From contig CACYNZ010000161.1 of the NCBI GenBank assembly GCA_902775835.1, positions 1-8,420 of the forward strand: a DNA stretch of 8,420 bases. Reading direction: 5' to 3'. Positions within the stretch are counted from its first letter, which is position 1. Each line of letters starts with the position of its first letter. The translations under genes and the position numbers were made by a program. Positions 1 to 6,177 of the stretch are shown in pieces. Below the pieces are notes generated by a model. The model was not told where the DNA came from. It was given only the letters and a program-made list of their open reading frames with translations, and searched no databases. Source of the stretch: an uncultured Eubacteriales bacterium (GTDB lineage: Bacteria; Bacillota_A; Clostridia; Christensenellales; Aristaeellaceae).

Positions 1-1652
1 TAGGACTTCTGATACATCTCCACCAGACGGCTCAGGCCCTGGGCTTCCAGCTCGGCCAGGAAAGCGTCATAGTCATTCTCCACGGTCTTGGTGCCGTTGA
101 AGAAAGCAACCATGTTCTCCTTGATGGTGTTGCTCAGGTTGGCCTTCAGCAGGGACATCTCATCGTTCTCGTCGTCCGTGAACTTTATGGGCGGCAGGAT
201 CTTGGAGTCATCCTTGAAGGGCTCGTAGTCATGGGTCACCTGATACAGCAGGGTCTCCAGACCTTCGGCGCTGTACAGATCCACGTTCGGATCGCTGGGC
301 TCACCCAGACGGTAGGCCGCGTCGCGGAAGGAGGTGGTCATCTGCAGGATGCAATAGCTCTGGGGCTCAGACTCCTGCCACGGCACCAGCAGGTGATACT
401 TGGCGGGCTCGCCGTTGATACCGACTTCGCCTTCCTGGGCGTCGGTCCACTGCTCGCCGTAGACGCCGTAGTAGCCGCGCATGGTGGCAGCGTAGGAATA
501 CATCAGATCGCCGATCATGAAGGCTTCTTCCGGATGCTCGCAATCAGCGGAGATCACGAAGGTCTTGCCGCCAACAGAATCATGCGGGAAGGACTGGATG
601 CTGGCAAAGCCGTTCGGGCCCGTCACAGGCAGCACCGGACGATACTGACGGTAGGCGTCGCCGCCCAGATTGGCAAACAGGATATATCCGCCGGAGGAAG
701 CGCCCAGGCGTCCGCTTTCCGCGATCTGGGTCAGGCCGGCCAGGTCCTGGGTGAAGGAGCCCTCATAGATAAGGCCTTCGGATACCCACTGAGCCACAGT
801 CTCCACGCCCTTCTTGAAGGCGTCCAGAGCGAAGGGGGTCACCACAGTGCCGTCTTCCAGATACATGCCGAAAGCTTCTGGACTGGTGGTATTGGTGGTG
901 TCCAGATCCAGGTTGTAGAAGGTGAAAGCGCTCATGATGGGCATTTCCATGTTGGTGTACCATCCGTCCTGATAGTCGCCGGCCAACGGGATTTCATCGG
1001 TGGCATCCCCGTTACCGTTGGCATCCTGATCACGGAAGGCAACCAGCACATCATGCAGCTCATCCAGCGTGGTGGGCATCTGCAGGCCCAGGTTGTCCAG
1101 CCAGGTCTGGTTCATCCAGAACTTGGTGGGGATGGTGCAGTGATAGCACTCATTGACCACGGGCAGTGCGTAGATGTTGCCGTCCAGTTCGGTGATGAGT
1201 CCCTTGGAGCCGGGATACTCTTCAAAGATCTTGTTGATGAAGTTGCCCTTGGTCTCGATCAGATCGTTCAGGGGCAGGAACAGGCCCTCGCCCACGCCGA
1301 AGCGGCTGACCATGGCGGCATTCATGCCGCAGGACAGAAAGATATCTGGATAATCGCCGGAGGAGAGCACGAGACCCAGCTTTTCGGCGCGGCTCTCATA
1401 GGGGATCAGGGTGAACTGAAGATCCACATTGGTGACCTCCTCCACCCACTTCACAAACGCGTTGTCTTCCCAGGACGCGATGGACGCATGGTCCGTCACG
1501 GCCACGTTCAGGGTGATGTCGCCGAAGTTCTCACACAGCTTGTAGGCGGAGAGATCCTCATCCAGCTTGGCTTCCGGTTCCCAGGCCAGCGCCGTGGACA
1601 TGCAGACAAGCAGCATGACAAGCGACAGGGCCAATGCCAAAAGTTTCCTCAT
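1..1652 (-). CDS. Extracellular solute-binding protein of a carbohydrate ABC importer (LplA-like), 3' end outside window
   Basis: This gene encodes the substrate-capturing subunit of the sugar importer whose two permeases lie just upstream. About 550 residues are visible. The last two visible bases (TA) begin either a Tyr codon or a stop, so the protein is complete or nearly so. Residues 1-23 form a signal peptide: Arg-Lys, a Leu/Ala-rich core, then ALA before Trp24. Family-like stretches include SGDYPDIFL (98-106), GNIYALP (158-164), a Ca-binding-like loop DANGNGDATDE (210-220) followed by IPL, and a C-terminal part ending in LSRLVEMYQKS. The ATG is fixed by GGAGG 8 nt upstream. A 58-nt gap separates it from the permease gene, so it is probably in the same operon. 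The only leader cysteine, Cys17, has Val at -1, which is a poor lipobox. The anchor (lipoprotein or free) is therefore uncertain. The substrate cannot be told; relatives handle oligosaccharides. Confidence 0.93.
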   Translation of the reverse strand, partial: MRKLLALALSLVMLLVCMSTALAWEPEAKLDEDLSAYKLCENFGDITLNVAVTDHASIASWEDNAFVKWVEEVTNVDLQFTLIPYESRAEKLGLVLSSGDYPDIFLSCGMNAAMVSRFGVGEGLFLPLNDLIETKGNFINKIFEEYPGSKGLITELDGNIYALPVVNECYHCTIPTKFWMNQTWLDNLGLQMPTTLDELHDVLVAFRDQDANGNGDATDEIPLAGDYQDGWYTNMEMPIMSAFTFYNLDLDTTNTTSPEAFGMYLEDGTVVTPFALDAFKKGVETVAQWVSEGLIYEGSFTQDLAGLTQIAESGRLGASSGGYILFANLGGDAYRQYRPVLPVTGPNGFASIQSFPHDSVGGKTFVISADCEHPEEAFMIGDLMYSYAATMRGYYGVYGEQWTDAQEGEVGINGEPAKYHLLVPWQESEPQSYCILQMTTSFRDAAYRLGEPSDPNVDLYSAEGLETLLYQVTHDYEPFKDDSKILPPIKFTDDENDEMSLLKANLSNTIKENMVAFFNGTKTVENDYDAFLAELEAQGLSRLVEMYQKS

Positions 1653-1710
1653 GGTAACGACCTCCTAAAAATGTTTTTTCTATGTATCCGGCGCCAGAAG
1701 CGCACGAATA

Positions 1711-2628
1711 TCATCCTTTCACGGACCCGACCATAATGCCCTTGACAAAGTATTTCTGCACAAAGGGATACATGATCAGCAGCGGCACGCTGGACACCAC
1801 GATCACAGCGTACTTGAGCAGATTCGCCATGCCCTGACGGCTGGCCATGTCACGCAGATCCGCCGTCACCGACATGTCCATCTCGTTGAGGATCAGGATA
1901 CTGCGCAGCACCAGCTGCAGCGGGTACAGGCGCTTGTCGGAGATGTAGATCAGCGCGTCAAAGTATCCGTTCCACAGGCCCACCGCACTGTAGAGCGCAA
2001 TGACGGCGAGGATCGGCCCGGACAGGGGCAGTGCGATGGTCACCAGTTGCCGGTAGACGGAGCATCCGTCGATCTCCCCGGCCTCGAACAGATCAGCAGG
2101 AATCGAGTTCTCAAAGTAGGAGCGCATCAGTATCACGTGCCAGGCGTTCATGGCATTGGGGAGGATCAGGGCAAGAATGGTGTTGTCCCAGCCCAGATCC
2201 TTGTGGATCAGCAGATAGTTCGGCACAAGCCCCGCATTAAACATCATGGTCACCAGCACCATAAAGCCCACGGTCTTGCGTCCGTAGAAATCCTTCCGCG
2301 ACAGGCAGAAGGAGCACAGCACGGTCAGGAACAGGCTCACCAGCGTGCCCGTAAAGGTATAGATAAGCGAGTTCCTGTAGCCCGTCATGATCGCTTCATA
2401 CTTGAACACAGTCTCATAGGCTTTCAGCGAAAACCGCACCGGGTACAGCCAGACCTCGCCGGCCATGACCGCCTCGGTGGAGGAAAAGGACGCACTGACC
2501 ACATAGATCAGCGGATAGGCCACAATCAGGATAGCCAGGATCAGGAGCAGAGCGACCACGCAATCGAACGCATTGTCTCCCCGGCTCTGCCGCACGCGGT
2601 TGCGCGGGTTGTGTTTCAATCCATTCAC
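1711..2628 (-). CDS. Carbohydrate ABC transporter permease (LplC/YtcP-like)
   Basis: This is one of the two membrane subunits of the sugar importer, 305 residues from the chosen start. Hydrophobic segments occur at about 23-47, 85-108, 120-140, 150-170, 203-222 and 270-288, which fits the usual six helices. The cytoplasmic EAA loop that docks the ATPase is at about 181-201: E182-A-G, D187-G188, then a Leu-Pro at 200-201. The C-terminus YFVKGIMVGSVKG is typical of this family. Two GTG codons could start it. The first (2634) lies only 2 nt from GGAGG; the second (2628) lies 8 nt away and is preferred. The GAGGAGG box overlaps the stop codon of the upstream permease gene, so translation of the two is probably coupled. 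I see no damage. Family assignment is firm; the transported sugar is unknown. Confidence 0.95.
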   Translation of the reverse strand: MNGLKHNPRNRVRQSRGDNAFDCVVALLLILAILIVAYPLIYVVSASFSSTEAVMAGEVWLYPVRFSLKAYETVFKYEAIMTGYRNSLIYTFTGTLVSLFLTVLCSFCLSRKDFYGRKTVGFMVLVTMMFNAGLVPNYLLIHKDLGWDNTILALILPNAMNAWHVILMRSYFENSIPADLFEAGEIDGCSVYRQLVTIALPLSGPILAVIALYSAVGLWNGYFDALIYISDKRLYPLQLVLRSILILNEMDMSVTADLRDMASRQGMANLLKYAVIVVSSVPLLIMYPFVQKYFVKGIMVGSVKG

Positions 2629-2641
2629 GTTCACGGCCTCC

Positions 2642-3571
2642 TCAAATCACGCTGACATCGCTGATGCGATTGGAAATGCTGTTCACCACCACCAGCATGA
2701 TCATATTGACCACGGAATTGAACAGACCGACAGCCGTCGAGTAGGAATAGTTGAAGTTCAGCACGCCCATTTTGTAGACATGCGTGGAAATGACCTCGGA
2801 CACGGACAGGTTCACATTGGACTGCATCAGGTAGATCTTTTCAAAACCGACAGACAAGATGCTGCCCGTATTGAGAATGAACATCGTAATGATGGTTGGC
2901 GCAATGCAGGGGATATCAATGGAGATGATCCTGCGCAGCTTGCCCGCGCCGTCCACCCTGGCTGCCTCATACAGTTCCGTGGGCACACCGGTGAGCGCGG
3001 CCAGGTACACAATGGCCGAGTATCCCATGGTCTGCCAGACCCCTGTCCACACGTAGATGGACCGGAAATAGGAAACCGTGCCCATGAAGTTCACCGGTGA
3101 CCCGCCCAGGGCCTTGATGATCTGGTTCACCAGGCCTGAGGATATGTCCGTGAACTGCAGTATCATGGACACCAGCACCACGGTGGAAATGAAGTAGGGC
3201 ATGTATGTGACCATCTGGGTGAACTTCCGAAACCGGGAAGACCGGCACTCATTCAGGCAGATGGCCAGAAGAATCGGGAACGGGAAACTGGCGATCAGGT
3301 AGTACAGGCTCAGAAGAAACGTATTGAGAATGATCCGGCCCGCCAGCGGGGACGAGAAGAAATCATAGAAGTATTTCAGCCCGATCCATTCGCTGCCCCA
3401 GATGCCGGCCTTCACCTTGTATTTCTTGAACGCGATCTGTATGCCCAGCATGGGGTAATATTTGAAGACAAGCAGGTACACAAGCGGCAGAAGAATCAGC
3501 ACATAATAGGGAATGCTTCTTTTCAGACGCCTGCGGATATTCGGCCGGAGCACGGTATGCTGCTGTGACAT
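2642..3571 (-). CDS. Carbohydrate ABC transporter permease (LplB/YtePQ-like), first gene of importer operon
   Basis: This is the partner permease of the sugar importer, 309 residues. A basic N-terminus (RRRLKRS, 13-19) precedes the first helix at about 22-37. Further helices are at about 80-105, 125-140, 172-192, 222-242 and 280-297. The FKYYPMLGIQIAFKKYK stretch (36-52) is characteristic of LplB-type proteins. The EAA loop is YEAARVDGAG (201-210) followed by Ile-Pro at 220-221, the canonical form. An open frame extends upstream to 3703, but the start is placed at ATG 3571. GGAGG lies 5 nt ahead of it, the extra residues look non-coding, and they would run across the promoter. It heads a minus-strand operon with the second permease (13-nt gap) and the binding protein. 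No ATPase gene is visible. Confidence 0.95.
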   Translation of the reverse strand: MSQQHTVLRPNIRRRLKRSIPYYVLILLPLVYLLVFKYYPMLGIQIAFKKYKVKAGIWGSEWIGLKYFYDFFSSPLAGRIILNTFLLSLYYLIASFPFPILLAICLNECRSSRFRKFTQMVTYMPYFISTVVLVSMILQFTDISSGLVNQIIKALGGSPVNFMGTVSYFRSIYVWTGVWQTMGYSAIVYLAALTGVPTELYEAARVDGAGKLRRIISIDIPCIAPTIITMFILNTGSILSVGFEKIYLMQSNVNLSVSEVISTHVYKMGVLNFNYSYSTAVGLFNSVVNMIMLVVVNSISNRISDVSVI

Positions 3572-3607
3572 AGATTCCTCCGATGAATTGTTGGTGATTC
3601 CGACTAA

Positions 3608-3636
3608 ATTATAGTCCATCCTGGGAGAACTTGCAA
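3608..3636 (-). promoter_or_regulatory. Sigma-70/SigA-type promoter of the sugar-importer operon
   Basis: Read on the minus strand, TTGCAA (3636-3631) is followed after exactly 17 nt by a perfect TATAAT (3613-3608). Transcription would start near 3601, giving a leader of about 30 nt before the ATG at 3571. Position and spacing are right for the importer operon. No clear catabolite-response element or other operator was recognised. Confidence 0.72.
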
Positions 3637-3641
3637 CCAAA

Positions 3642-3670
3642 TTGCCCCTTATCCCGGGGCGTGATATAAT
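3642..3670 (+). promoter_or_regulatory. Sigma-70/SigA-type promoter of the redox operon, back to back with the importer promoter
   Basis: TTGCCC (3642-3647) is followed after 17 nt by a perfect TATAAT (3665-3670). The expected start is near 3677, about 47 nt before the ATG at 3724. Its -35 box is separated by only 5 bp (3637-3641) from the -35 box of the divergent importer promoter. The two RNA polymerases would thus compete or share a regulator (inference). Confidence 0.7.
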
Positions 3671-3684
3671 TTCCCTGTCTTTTG

Positions 3685-3701
3685 GCATGGTTTTTCCATG
3701 C
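3685..3701 (+). promoter_or_regulatory. Small inverted repeat in the leader of the redox operon
   Basis: GCATGG (3685-3690) and CCATGC (3696-3701) form a perfect 6-bp inverted repeat around TTTTT. It lies just after the predicted transcription start and about 10 nt before the GGAG of the first gene. It could be a short RNA hairpin affecting translation start or an operator half-site pair. It could also be chance, since the stem is short. Confidence 0.25.
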
Positions 3702-3723
3702 ACATCCTTCCGGAGATGACAAC

Positions 3724-4032
3724 ATGTTCAGAAAACGCTCGAAAGATTTCCGCATTACCGTGAAAAATGCCGGCGGCGGCATCCTGTGCGAAGCGCTGTC
3801 CGGCGACTTCGTGTTTCAGGAAGCGGGTATCATCCAGTCGTCCATCGAATTCTTCCGGGACCCCGAGCCCTGCGAAATTCACAGGGGTGCCGTGCGCGCG
3901 CGTGCCCTGGGCCAGCTCAGAATGGTCTGCCCCATGGGGCAGACCGTAACGGTTTCCACCCTGGATCCACTGCTGCGCGCCATGCTTCCGGAATCTGCCG
4001 CATCCATTGAGCTCACCGAGGTGGCGCCATGA
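3724..4032 (+). CDS. Hypothetical 102-aa protein, coupled to the thioredoxin/CcdA-like gene
   Basis: I do not recognise this protein. It has no signal peptide and no membrane segment, so it should be cytosolic. The N-terminus is basic (FRKRSK). The middle alternates hydrophobic and polar residues in a way that suggests beta strands, and the C-terminus is acidic. Cysteines are at 22, 50 and 69, the last in a CPMGQT stretch. The ATG at 3724 is chosen because GGAG lies 8 nt upstream. An upstream TTG at 3682 would begin inside the leader and has no ribosome binding site. Its stop overlaps the next start (ATGA at 4029-4032), so it is translated with the membrane redox protein and may assist it (inference). 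Codons 67-74 lie on a perfect 22-bp palindrome. That the frame is real rests on the promoter, ribosome binding site and overlap. Confidence 0.8.
   Translation: MFRKRSKDFRITVKNAGGGILCEALSGDFVFQEAGIIQSSIEFFRDPEPCEIHRGAVRARALGQLRMVCPMGQTVTVSTLDPLLRAMLPESAASIELTEVAP
3924..3945. repeat. Perfect 22-bp palindrome inside the 102-aa gene
   Basis: The arms GGTCTGCCCCA and TGGGGCAGACC are exact reverse complements with no spacer; the match stops at 3923/3946. The element covers codons 67-74 of the small gene, encoding Val-Cys-Pro-Met-Gly-Gln-Thr after the Met. In mRNA it could form a strong GC-rich stem. No T run follows, so it is not an ordinary terminator. Confidence 0.75.
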
Positions 4033-5411
4033 AACGCTTCCCCGCTTTTGTTCTGCTGTTCTGTTTCTTCCTTGTTTCTGCGGCCGCGGCCGAATCCCAT
4101 ACGGTTACATACTTTTACCGGAATTACTGCGAGTCCTGCACACCTGAGGATGACTTTGCCGCGCATTTTCAGTCCCTGACCGGCATATCCTTGTCCGACT
4201 GTGCGTTCACCGCCTGGAATGTGGTGCGGACCGACGGGCAGGCCGCCCTGGAAAAGACGCTTGCGGAGCTCGCGCTGGAGCAGCTTTCCCTTCCTGCCGC
4301 CATTGTGGACGGGAAGGTGTATCAGGGAGCTGCGGAAATGAACACGCAGCTTGCCGAGACCGCCCTTTCCTGGCAGGAAACCACGGACAGCGTGATCCTG
4401 TACCTGTATACGCCTGCCTGCGAAAGCTGCGCCGCCGTGGAGTCCGTGCTCAATAATCTGCCCGAATCTGTCACCGTTCAGCGCGGAAACGTGTCGTTTG
4501 AAAGCCGGGTTCTGGTCCGGAAACTGGATATCAGTCAGATGCCCGGAACCGCGGAAGCACTGTTTGCCAGGTACGAGGTCCCGGACAGCCGGCGTGTCAC
4601 GCCCGCCGTCTTCTTCGGAAGCCATGTGCTGACCAGGGAAAAGGAGATTACGGACAGACTCGGGCAGGAAATCCTGCTTGGCTGGGCCAGCGGCGGCGTG
4701 CCGCTGCCGGAAGGCGATGCCCCCCTGGCTAGGCCTTCCCTGCTTCCGTCCATCGGCGCCGGAATTGTGGCCGGCCTCAACACCTGCGCCCTGTCCATGC
4801 TTCTTCTGTTTCTCAGCCTGATTCTGCCCACCGGCCGCAGAGCGCCCGCCCTGGCCTTTCTCGCTGCCAAGCTCGTATGCTATCTGCTTATCGGGTTTGT
4901 ATTTCTTGAGCTTCTGCAGCACTATAATCCCCACTGGCTCCGTCCCCTGTCCCGCTGGCTTATGACCGGCATAGGCGCTGTCCTGATCCTTCTGAACCTG
5001 TCTGACGCGTATCACGCATACAGAAACGACCTTGGATCGGTCCGGAACCAGCTTCCCTCCGGGCTTCGCGGACAGCTGCACCGCCTGATCCGCAGCCTGA
5101 CGGGTACGCGCATACTCACAGCCAGCTCCGCCCTGCTCGGCTTTCTCGTAGCCGGCGGGGAATTCATGTGTGCGGGCCAGCTGTACCTGATTCAGCTCAT
5201 TTCCTTTGCCCGCTATGAATCCGGACAGGTTCCCGCGCTGATCGCCTACTGCCTTGCCTTTCTCCTGCCCTCGGCTGTTGTGTGCGCAGTCGTGTTCTAC
5301 TCGCACTCGCACCTGCGGACCGCGGCTTTCTTTGCCGAACATATGGCACTCGTGAAAGTGCTCACCGCGCTTGCCATGTTCATCCTCATTCTGATCGTCT
5401 GGCTGATCTGA
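4029..5411 (+). CDS. Two thioredoxin-like domains fused to a CcdA/DsbD-type transmembrane thiol electron carrier
   Basis: This protein probably carries reducing electrons across the membrane to outside thioredoxin-fold domains, as CcdA and DsbD do. Residues 1-21 are a signal peptide ending in AAAA. Thioredoxin-like domain 1 (about 24-112) has C34-E-S-C37 and a likely cis-Pro at 89. Domain 2 (about 120-216) has C131-E-S-C134 and a cis-Pro-like TPAVFFG with Pro192. The rest holds about six helices (near 240-266, 274-296, 310-326, 362-392, 402-424, 440-460). Helices 1 and 4 carry the paired cysteines expected of CcdA: C253 in AGLNTCALSMLL and C381 in GGEFMCAGQLYL. The prolines usual before these cysteines (NPCA, PCTG or SPC types) are Thr252 and Met380. 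ATG 4029 overlaps the previous stop, with GAGGTG 6 nt ahead. C58 is an extra exported cysteine. The family is clear; the client protein is unknown. Confidence 0.88.
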   Translation: MKRFPAFVLLFCFFLVSAAAAESHTVTYFYRNYCESCTPEDDFAAHFQSLTGISLSDCAFTAWNVVRTDGQAALEKTLAELALEQLSLPAAIVDGKVYQGAAEMNTQLAETALSWQETTDSVILYLYTPACESCAAVESVLNNLPESVTVQRGNVSFESRVLVRKLDISQMPGTAEALFARYEVPDSRRVTPAVFFGSHVLTREKEITDRLGQEILLGWASGGVPLPEGDAPLARPSLLPSIGAGIVAGLNTCALSMLLLFLSLILPTGRRAPALAFLAAKLVCYLLIGFVFLELLQHYNPHWLRPLSRWLMTGIGAVLILLNLSDAYHAYRNDLGSVRNQLPSGLRGQLHRLIRSLTGTRILTASSALLGFLVAGGEFMCAGQLYLIQLISFARYESGQVPALIAYCLAFLLPSAVVCAVVFYSHSHLRTAAFFAEHMALVKVLTALAMFILILIVWLI

Positions 5412-5532
5412 TGTCCATCTGCCTCTGCAGTGGCTGGATCCTCATGCTTCCTCTGAAGCACATCCAAAGCATTATCCGAGACATTCTGAATATATGGGAA
5501 ACAGGCTGCCGCAATCCACTCATCCGGAGCAG

Positions 5533-5578
5533 AAAAATATCGAGTTCGGGCTATTGAAAACCCAAACTCGATATTTTT
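5533..5578. terminator. Bidirectional rho-independent terminator between convergent genes
   Basis: An 18-bp stem pairs 5533-5550 with 5561-5578, with a single C/A mismatch, around the 10-nt loop CTATTGAAAA. A run of six T ends the plus-strand side and a run of five A begins it, which gives a U tract on the minus strand too. It sits between the redox gene stop (5411) and the convergent TOPRIM-like gene stop (5638), so it can serve both operons. The 226 bases between the two genes hold nothing else I can support. Confidence 0.9.
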
Positions 5579-5637
5579 TCGTGTTTTTCTGTCACAGACT
5601 CAGAGCAGCGCAGGCCGACCTGGGACAGTCATGTACT

Positions 5638-6177
5638 TTATTGTCTAAGAATATCCGCCAGGTACAATTCATCTTTCCTGTGAGAATGCCGAATTTTTTT
5701 GTATTCCAGAATGGCTTCAATAAGCCTGCCACAGTCACTGCCGTAGTAATCCCGATAGAAACCAGAGCTGTTATCATACCTTCTTCTGCCACACCAGATA
5801 TGCTCCTTGGCAAACATTTTCGGTTTCACCGTCGATTTCCGTTTTTCATATTCCTTAACCAACCCCTCTGAAATGATCAGGAGTATTTCCAATTCCGGCA
5901 GCGTGCAGTACTTTTCAACCTTATAGATTTTCTCTTTATATTCCGACGGAATGCTCAGTCGGTCCGATTGCTTATCTCCCACGCGCATCACTGTCACATC
6001 ATTTCCAAAATACATGTTCAGTGCCATACGCACCTGGGCATTTGTCCTAATCTGCCTTGCGTGGTAAGCTGTCAAGCCCAACAGATCATCTTCCGAAAAA
6101 ATCAGAGCATTATTTTTCAGCAGAATATCGATCAGCGTCAGTTCATTGGGGCCTTCACACATAATCAGCCGTTTCAC
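5638..6177 (-). CDS. Putative TOPRIM-like nuclease partner of an AAA15 ATPase (possible defence effector)
   Basis: The 179-residue product begins RLIMCEGPNE, a strand followed by Glu8-Gly9 and Glu12. This is how TOPRIM domains of the OLD, RloB and DUF4276 type begin. A second hydrophobic strand ends in GDKQSD (Asp68, Asp72), where the metal-binding acids of TOPRIM usually sit, though as DxxxD instead of DxD. PELEILLIIS (94-103) resembles the P-x-x-E helix after the acidic pair in RloB-like proteins. A basic, aromatic C-terminal part (GRRRYDN at 130-136, YRDYYG at 141-146) could contact nucleic acid. No signal peptide or helices are seen. The start is GTG 6177, overlapping the ATPase stop by GTGA, so the two are co-translated. 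A run of seven A lies near the 3' end of the coding strand. Nuclease activity is inferred from layout and weak motifs. Confidence 0.78.
   Translation of the reverse strand: MKRLIMCEGPNELTLIDILLKNNALIFSEDDLLGLTAYHARQIRTNAQVRMALNMYFGNDVTVMRVGDKQSDRLSIPSEYKEKIYKVEKYCTLPELEILLIISEGLVKEYEKRKSTVKPKMFAKEHIWCGRRRYDNSSGFYRDYYGSDCGRLIEAILEYKKIRHSHRKDELYLADILRQ

Noticed and set aside
1653..1710. A possible short GCGC/GCGC hairpin in the gap between the permease and binding-protein genes.
   Set aside because: The stem is only 4 bp with no T run, too weak to call a terminator or attenuator.
231..1736. A 501-codon open frame on the plus strand opposite the binding-protein gene.
   Set aside because: It is the antisense shadow of a clear binding-protein gene with signal peptide, ribosome binding site and family motifs. 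Its own peptide has His/Gln/Gly-rich shadow composition and no ribosome binding site.
2047..2655. A 202-codon plus-strand frame opposite the LplC-type permease.
   Set aside because: Shadow of a gene with an EAA loop, membrane helices and a conserved C-terminus.
3572..3703. An N-terminal extension of the LplB-type permease to 3703.
   Set aside because: It would run across both promoters and add 44 non-family residues. ATG 3571 has GGAGG at 5 nt.
3879..5342. A 487-codon open frame on the minus strand opposite the CcdA-like gene.
   Set aside because: The plus-strand frame has a signal peptide, CESC motifs and membrane helices. The minus-strand peptide is a Gly/Gln/Arg-rich shadow with no start site.
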